Positions 51,901-60,900 of a DNA stretch of 64,000 bases are shown here, piece by piece. The stretch spans positions 36,701,521 through 36,765,520 of the forward strand of contig JAAONU010000002.1 in NCBI GenBank assembly GCA_012932295.1, read 5' to 3'. A program made the position numbers and the translations under genes. The notes below the pieces were generated by a model, which ran no database searches, was not told the origin of the DNA, and worked only from the letters and a program-made list of their open reading frames with translations. The stretch comes from Cyclina sinensis. Lineage: Eukaryota; Mollusca; Bivalvia; Venerida; Veneridae. Every line of letters starts with the position of its first letter. The first letter of the stretch is position 1.

Positions 51901-54900
51901 TTCAACATGAAAATTATGTTCGCTAAAAAATTTTGCGCAAGATCTACTACTAAAGTATATTATTTAATGACAAGCTGTTCAAAATAAAATAAAATATTAT
52001 TTTTTTGTAACCATCCTGGCTATACAGTCTTAGAAAATGACAACATGCCTTTTAAAGTAAAGAAGCTCGTCTTGCTTGACGTGTCTCAAGATTCACACTT
52101 TGATTTTATCTTTTCCCAATTGGATTAAAAAAATCTAGTTCCGAGCAAAAAATATACATTCATTGGTAGAAATGACAATTTCTTTGTAGCTATCGCTTTT
52201 CTTGGTCCGTGGCATAGTTTTTTAAATTGTTTTTTGCTAAGGCACATTTTGATGGCTAATTTCTAACAGCCTGCCAGGAATGAGTTCTTTCATTGATTTG
52301 ATTATTTTCAATTTTACGAAAAGAATACTCCACTTTTGATCACAGGCTTGGCAAGATCAACAGTTCTTTCAAATTAACCTTTAATTAAAAGAACAGATTC
52401 TCGATTACTATATTACTTCATTGTTATTTGCCAGAAAGTCTTCGCAAAATTATTCCGTTTTCTCAGGCATAATTAACTCTGTTTCCGTCAAATAAAATCA
52501 GAAGGTCTAGCAGCGGTTTTGAAGACGCCAAATGCCAGTTAATACGCAGAAAAAAACTGTTTCCTGGCTATGTACGCAGACTTAAGTAAGTCGGCTTTAA
52601 TTTCTAATTAATATCATAGATTTTCAACAAAAAAAAGAAAGTAAAATTACTTATTGTCCGTCATGTTTTGTGAAATATTTGGATTGAAATCAAATAATAC
52701 ATGGTAGGTGTTCGCTAAGGTGAAGAAACTTATTCTTGAAACCATTGTATCTATTTGGTGAATAGAGAGCCAGTGATGCAAATGATAAAGCTTAGAAATT
52801 ACACTGAAGCTTGATATATCAATAACTCTGCTAACTTTTACGACAGCGGAGTTTGTTAGCCAGTTTAGGGTAAAAGTTTGTACATAAAATTTGCCCTTTT
52901 TAAAACAAATTCGGATTTTGTTTAACTCATGTTTTATCTATGTTATTATCTTGAATTAAGTTTGTTCACATTGCAAAAAGCCTAGCTAGACATAAGCGAA
53001 CGATTAATTCCAGAAAACAGCTATTCAAGATAACTGTCATGTTAAATGTTTTCGTTTTGAAATACATACAATAATTACGAAATCATAACAATTTTTAAAA
53101 CACTTTTTAACCTTCGAAAGAGAAACAAACGGTTTTCAGTCATAATTATATTCATGAATCAAAGTGGCTATCAGTTTTTATGTCAGAAATATGTACTTAA
53201 AATTATTTCTTTCGTATCTTTTTAGACTCATGATTTTGTTGATTAAAGAATCGAGTTCTTTCTAGATGGTTTAGGTGTTGACACCTTTTGCCATTATTCC
53301 TGGTTTATAAATTGATTCAAGTTGCCGTTTTATTGATTTACTGGGAAGGCTAATTGAAATCATTTCCTATGTGTGTAGTGTGTGAGATGATTTTATGTTT
53401 CCTCACGGTAAAAGCTTTACTCGCCAGGCAAGTGTTTGATGTTTGCTTTACAGTTAATTGGATAAAAGGAAGAACATTAAGTATTCCATGACGTAATGAT
53501 TATTTTTATGGTAATGAGGCTAGCAAACATTTATGGAATAGAAAATTAAGTTCAATAATGATAGTCTTTTTTTTTGGGGGGGGGGGGGAGGGGAGCAAAT
53601 GTTTAATTAACCTACTTTGTAATTCATGTTCGCATGCAACTTTGATTTATTTAACAAGATCTAGTAGAAAAAAACTAGTATAGAAAACCTTTGAATAAAT
53701 TTGTGTTTGTAAATAATCCAGATTTTCTTTCTAAGCCACGAGTATTTCATCTAATAAGTAACGAAATGTTTTATTTATAATTAACGATTGTAAATAAGGA
53801 TTGTTATCTCTTGATAATAATTTTTAAATATTAGTTCATAATGTCATATTCAGTAATATAATGCTTTTACATTTTACGTTAAACCATTGCTGAGGACAAA
53901 ATGTTTTGACATTTACATGTTTCTCGTGTGTTTCTAGTACACATTGTCTCAGGAAACGATCGATTATTTGAAGCAGCCAACATTTGACATTTGGCATTGG
54001 GAACCAAACGAGGTAGGTCAGCATTGTAAAATTGTTATTAGTGGTACTCGGTCGTACGTCGTCGAGTTTCATAAGAACTGCTGAACATATGCCAAGCATT
54101 TAAATAACTTTTAATTGTCATAACTTGAAAAGAAAAATAATCGAGACATACTGAAATAATTTGTGATGCGAAATGACTTCCAAAGAAGTTTTTTGGGTGA
54201 TGAATCACTTCTACTTTGCTATAGTCAAAATAAACGTTATTACAACGCGTGTACTCTAAGGTGTCTACTTCAAGCATACTTCTCTTTATCAGCACACGTT
54301 CGTGACTATTCTATTTTTATTTTCAGATGTTAAGTTTGCTAGAACACATGTTTCATGAACTAGGCCTTGTGAAAGAGTTCAGTGTGAATCCTATTACGTT
54401 GAAGAGATGGCTGGTAATAGTTTTCTGCTTCTTACTTACTTAAATAACCTGAAATGTTTATATTTCACGGCTTTTTAGCTCACCTGAGCATGCTCATGTG
54501 AGCTTTTAGGATCCTTGATTGTCCGGCGTCCGTCCGTCCGTCCGTCCGTCGTCCACAATTCATTCAAACGACATCTCCTCTGAAACCACTGGGCAAAATT
54601 TAATGAAACTTGCCTAGAATGTTCCTTGCATGAAGCTCTACCAAGTTTGTTCAAATGGTTCCGGTTCATTGCATTTCTGGGTCACAGGAGCTAAAAACAG
54701 ATTTTACAAGTTGGATCTTTAAAAATCTTCTTGTCAGAAACCACAAGGCCTGGAGCTTTGATATTTGGTATAAAGCATCATCTAGTGGATCTCTACCAAG
54801 TTTGTTCAAATTATGATCCTGGGGTCAAAAATGGCCCCGCCCCAGGGGTAACTTGTTTTACATAGAGTTATATAGGAAAAACTTTAAAAATCTTCTTGTC

Positions 54901-57900
54901 AGAAACCGTAAGGCATAGAGCTAAGATATTTGGTATAAAGCATCATCTAGTTGACCTCTACCAAATTTGTTCAAATCATGGCCTCTGGGTCAAAAATGGC
55001 CCCGCCCCAGGGATAACTTGTTTTACATAGAGTTATATAGGAAAAACTTTAAAAATCTTCTTGTCAGAAACTGTAAGGCATAGAGCTTAGATATTTGGTA
55101 TAAAGCATCATCTAATGGACCTCTACCAAGTTTGTTCAAACCATGGCCTCTGGGTCAAAAATGGCCCCGCCCCAGGGGTAACTTGTTTTACATAGAGTTA
55201 TATAGGAAAAACTTTAAAAATCTTCTTGTCAGAAACCGTAAGGCATAGAGCTAAGATATTTGGTATAAAGCATCATCTAGTGGACCTCTACCAAGTTTGT
55301 TCAAATCATGGCCTCTGGGTCAAAAATGGCCCCGCCCCAGGGGTAACTTGTTTTACATAGAGTTATATGGGAAAAACTTTAAAAATCTTCTTGTCAGAAA
55401 CCGTAAGGAATAGAGCTTAGATATTTGGTATGTAGCATTGTCTAGTGGACTTCTACCAAGTTTGTTCAAATTATACCTCTGGGGTCAAATTTTGCCCCAC
55501 CCTGGGGTCATTGGTTTTACATAGGCTTATATAGGAAAATCTTAAAAAATCTTCTTGTCTGAAACCACAAGGCCCTGAGCCTTAAGATTTGGTATGTAGC
55601 ATTGTCTAGTGGACCTCTACCAAGTTTGTTCCAATTATACCCCTGGGGTCAAATTTGGCCCCAACCCGGGGTCATTAATTTTACATAGGCTTATATAGTG
55701 AAAACTTTGAAAATCTTCTTGTAGAAGGAGAAGTAACATTTTCAGTCCAAATAATCTGGAAATTTGTCAGACAGGTTGTTTCTATGATTTCTAGCTCAAG
55801 TTCGAATATGGGTCATCTGGGTTCAAAAACTAGGTCACAGAGCCCAAAAATAGAAAAACCTTGTTAACACTCTAGAGGTTACATTTTCAGTCCAAATATC
55901 CTGGAAATTAGTCAAAAAGGTTGTTTGAATGATTTTTAGCTCAAGTTCAAAATTGGGTCATCTAGGGTCAAAAACTATGTCACAGAGCCCAAATATGGAA
56001 AAACCTTGTTAACACTCTAGAGGTAACATTTTCAGTCCAAATATCCTGGAAATTTGTCAGAAAGGTTGTTTCAATGATTTCTAGGTTAAATTTGAATATG
56101 TGTCATCTGAAATCAAAAACTAGGTCACAGAGCCCAAAAATAGAAAAAAAACTTGTTAACACTCTAGAAGCTACTTTTCAGTCCAAATATTCTCGAAATT
56201 TGTTAGAAAAAATGTTTTAATGATTTCTAGCTCAGATTCGAACAAAGGTCATCTGGGGTCAAAAACTAAGTCACAGACCCCAAGTATGGAAAAAGGGTGT
56301 TAACACGCATTGAGTTAACATTTTCAGTTCAAATAACCTTGAAATTTGTCAGAAAGATTGTTTTAATGATTTCTAGCTCAGTTTTGAATATGGGTATGTG
56401 GGGTCAAAAACTAGGACACAGGGCCAAAAAGTAGAAAATCCTTGTTAATGCTCTAGAGGTTACATTTTCAGTCCAAATGTCCTTGAAATTTGTCAGAAAG
56501 GTTGTTTCAATGTTTTCTAGCCCAGATTAGGATATGGGTCATCTGGGATCAAAAACAAGGTCACAGAGCCCTAAAATGTAAAAACCATTTTAACACTCCA
56601 GAGGTTACATTTTCAGTCCAAATATCCTGGAAATTTGTCAGACAGGTTGTTTTGATGATTTCTAGCTCAAGTACTAATATGGGTCATCTTTGGTCAAAAA
56701 CTAGGTCACAGAGACCAAATATGGAAAAACCTTGTTAACAATCTAGAGTTAAGATTTTAATTCCAAATAACCTGAAAATTTGTCAGAAAAGTTGCTTCTA
56801 TGATTTCCAGCTCAGCTTTGAATATGGGTCATCTGGATTAAAAAACTAGGTCACAGAGCCTAAATATCGAAAAACTTTGTAAACACTCTAGAGGCTACAT
56901 TTTCAGTTCAAATGTCCTGGAAATTTGTCAGAAAGGTTGTTTTGATGGTTTCTAGCTCAGGTTTGGATATGGATCATCTGGGGTCAAAAACTAGGTCACA
57001 GAGCCCAAATATGGAAAAACCTTGTTAACACTCTAGAGGCTACGCTTTCAGTTCAAATAACCTTGAAATTTGTCAGAAAGATTGTTTCAATAATTTCTAG
57101 GCCAAGTTTGAATATGGGTCATCTGGGGTCAATTAACCAGGTCCATAGCAACTTTGTTAAAAGCAGTCATATTCAGGTGAGCGTTATAGGGCCATCATGG
57201 TCCTCTTGTTATAATACTTGCTGAAAATCAGCTTTTAATCAGCTCTTATACTCAACCTTTCAGGTTTACAGTATTTCAATACGTGTCGTAGATTCATATC
57301 AAATTTAGTAAATTCAAAGCTTTCAGGACTTTATGTTGAAAAAGTCATTTCGATATCTAGGTGGCTGTTGACCACTGATCTTTTCATTACTCAGAAAACA
57401 AGTTTGATACCAAGGCAGTAGATAACAAGTCAACGAACCACGTTGCTTTAATATGCACTTGTCTTTGGGCTCTAAATTGTGATTGAGTTTTGCATTTTAT
57501 TTCAACAGCTTAAGCAATTTCTTTGGTTTTTCGAGTATTTTTATATTTGACATTTTTTCATGCTGGTTTAAATGTGAACCATTTTGTCTTAAAGCTTTGT
57601 GTTCAGGAAAACTACAGAAATAACCCATTCCACAATTTCCGTCACTGCTTCTGTGTAACCCAGATGATGTACGGAATGGTTCACTTATGCAAACTGTGGG
57701 AGAAAATGACGAGAGAAGAAATAGGAATACTTCTCACTGCAAGCATTTGTCACGACTTGGATCATCCCGGTTATAATAATACGTAAGTATGCTGTTATTT
57801 TCTCGTTTCCTGCTAATTCATTTGTATCCTTCCAATTATCATCAAAATCTTCTTTTTCCTTTATATAAACAACAATTATAATAAGAATAATTATCATCCT

Positions 57901-60900
57901 CATCATAAATGCCAAAATTCTTCATTTCCGTTGCTTTCATCTTTTATCTTTTCAACTGTATCTACGTTTTTTCGAGACAAAGTTTTGTATATATAATCGC
58001 GTATCACTCTGATTTTTCTGTTCATTGCAAGGCACTCATATAGTGGAAGATGGCAAACGTGCTGTCCAATTGTAGGAAATGTTTAATTGGTGACCATATA
58101 CTTACGTTTTTTTCTTTCAAACAGTTTCTTTTTCAGACATATTTAATCAATATTTTGTGAAATAGTAAAAAGTATGTTAAAAAAATGCACCTAAATTTGT
58201 CTCCGTTTGTAGCTTTGTCAAATGTATAAGTGATTGACCTCTTTTGAACAAATTTAGAATGCACTTTCGTCGAATTCTTTTTTAAGTATAAGTGCTTTAT
58301 GGACGAGAAAAAATAAATTCTAAGACAAACCTTAAATTTTAAAAGCTCTTATCGGAACAGAATGAATAACAGCTATAAAAAGTAAATTTGAAACTGTATT
58401 GAAAGTGAAGGATTCTAACAACCTCTTTCAATTTCATCGTCTTTATGTATTTATGATAATACCATTCTAATTAAATGATGTTTTGCGTCGTGTCTTTTTC
58501 TGTATAAATGTCACGCCATATTTAAGTTAACAAAAGTAATTTGCCTGATACAGCTCCATGATAATCAGCTTAACCGAGAAAATCAGCGATGGCAGTAAAA
58601 TAGAAAGAACAAACAACAAAGTCATTAACTCCTGAACTTTTTTTTCGCAAACAGTTATCTGGTAAATGAAAGATCTTGTCAGGGACATTGATAATTCCAA
58701 ATTAACAACCAAAAAGATACTTTAAATACCTTATGAGCTTAAGTTTAGTAATTTTCTGTTATTACATTGAAATATAGTCTAAAAGAGACACAATTGTTCG
58801 TTTATTTGGCTAGAGGAGACATATCACTTTCAGTATCACGTGCAATCAGAAACATATCACTAACAAATTTTGCCTCGAAGACAATTGAGATTTTAGATGC
58901 ATTTATTTCATTTTGAATCAATAATTTGTTTCTACAATCTGCCTCTTAGATAAACAAAGATATTTAAACCAATGTTTCAGTATAAAATCATATAACTTGT
59001 TCATGTACGAGAATTGCACAGAAGAACATAGTCAGTTGGAATTCAGATGTAGTTGATTTTGATATGTTCATTTTATCGTAAACGTATTGTTATTATATTG
59101 TTAATCAAATGACATTTTGTTTTGCAAACAAATCTAGATAACATAGCTTTATCTATCTGTTCTTTTGAAATTTCAGTTATCAGATTAATGCAAGAACAGA
59201 GTTGGCGATACGATATAACGACATTTCACCGCTTGAGAATCATCATTGTGCAGTTGCTTTTCAAATACTGTCTAATCCAGAGACAAATATATTCTCCAAC
59301 TTAGACAAAGACACATTCAAACGTGTTCGAGCGGTAATTGTCTTATAACAGTTTGTATAATTATAGAAAAACATAAATATGAAAAGTGAAAAGTTATGTA
59401 AGTAAAATTCTCGTTCATGCTGAGTCGCTACGAAAACAAATGAACATCATCCCTAAGTTGATGTCTTCAAGACGACTTTTTTATTCAAATTTATGCAAAA
59501 CATTAATTTCAAGAATCAAATGCCTAAACTTTAAAGTTCTTATTTGGTACCCACATCAGACCGTATGTCAAAGGCTACACTGTAGGTATCATAGCGATTC
59601 ATTCTGAAATTCTCATTGTTCAATTCTTTTATAATAAGTTGCTTTCAGTAGTTTAAAATGATGAAATAATGATTGGAAAACCATAAAAAAATTTGATTAA
59701 TCAGATAAGAACGCAACTGACTTATTGCGATTTTTTACTTTGTCAGGGAATAACGCAGCTGATACTAGCCACCGATATGGCCCGGCATAGTGAAATCATA
59801 GAGTCTTTTAAGTCAAAACTCGACGGCAAATTTGACTTCAAGAACAAAGAACATTTAGATACAGTAAGTATCAAGGGCGAATATATAACACAGAGAATAC
59901 AGATACGTTTCAAATATATTCTTGTTTGTGCAAGTATGAACAGAAAAGAAACAGTTTATTTTTTTTAGAGATAATGATTCTGTCTTTTTGTTAGACGAAT
60001 ACATTGCCAAAGTTACTCAATGAAAAAAAAAAGCTTGATAAAGAAACCAATTTTTTTATGTGTTAGAGATGTATGATTATATTACACGATGTATATAGCC
60101 TTTAATTACTTTATCTCATTCAAGCAGTTTAAAGAATATCATTGAAAATAATATGTCAAACGAAAACGTTGAAGGCATGTAGACTAGGGATGTAGTTAAG
60201 ATAAACGCACGCCTATGACACGAAAAATAATTATACCTGATTAAAGCACTTGACGACTTGTTCAACAGTCTCTAGTTATTTATAGTTAATTTGGAACAAC
60301 ACTGAAAAAAATATCTGCTAATTATCAAGGTTCACTGTTTAAACCCTCATTATAACAACGCAATCGTCTACGTAGGACAAAATTAGAGTGGTTACTTAGC
60401 GAGAGTTTCCAGTATTTTTCCATTATGACTGCATCGTTTATAATAGCAAAGACTAGGAAAACGTGATAGTTTAATATCATACAAAATACCTGACATTTGT
60501 GTTCAAATAGAAGAATGTTTTCTTGACAGTGTCTATGCAAACCTTTTGGAACATTTAAGTTGTTTTATTGTACAAAGAGTTTAATCAGTACGAACACAAT
60601 TTCCCCTATTCAATAAAAAGTTTATTAGAATTACTCGAAAAAAGGTAAGGGTAGGCCGTCTGAGCAGGATTCTCGAACATAATTGGACAACTTAGCTGAC
60701 ATATTGTCAATTAGTAAAACTCATTTTTGTGATAATATTTAGTCATTGATATAGAGCTAAGTACACACGATTTTAAGCACAGTAATGACACGTATATTTA
60801 TGCATAACACATGAGATTCAAGTTACAGAACTGAAGAAAATGTAATACCTACCATTTACAATTTTTGTTTCAGCTGAAGATGGTTTTAATCAAATGTTGT

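Larger units (their letters stand above)
42228..52501 (+). other. PDE9A intron 7 (10.3 kb)
   Basis: Longest intron. Besides the candidate microexon it holds a CpG-rich transcription-factor cluster at 47.6-47.85 kb and the foldback element at 48.5-49.2 kb. Other short ORFs match nothing recognised. Confidence 0.7.

Noticed and set aside
52502..52585. Longer exon 8 ending at the consensus gtaagt donor
   Set aside because: It puts exon 9 out of frame and leads to a stop within about ten codons, so it cannot be the main coding form.
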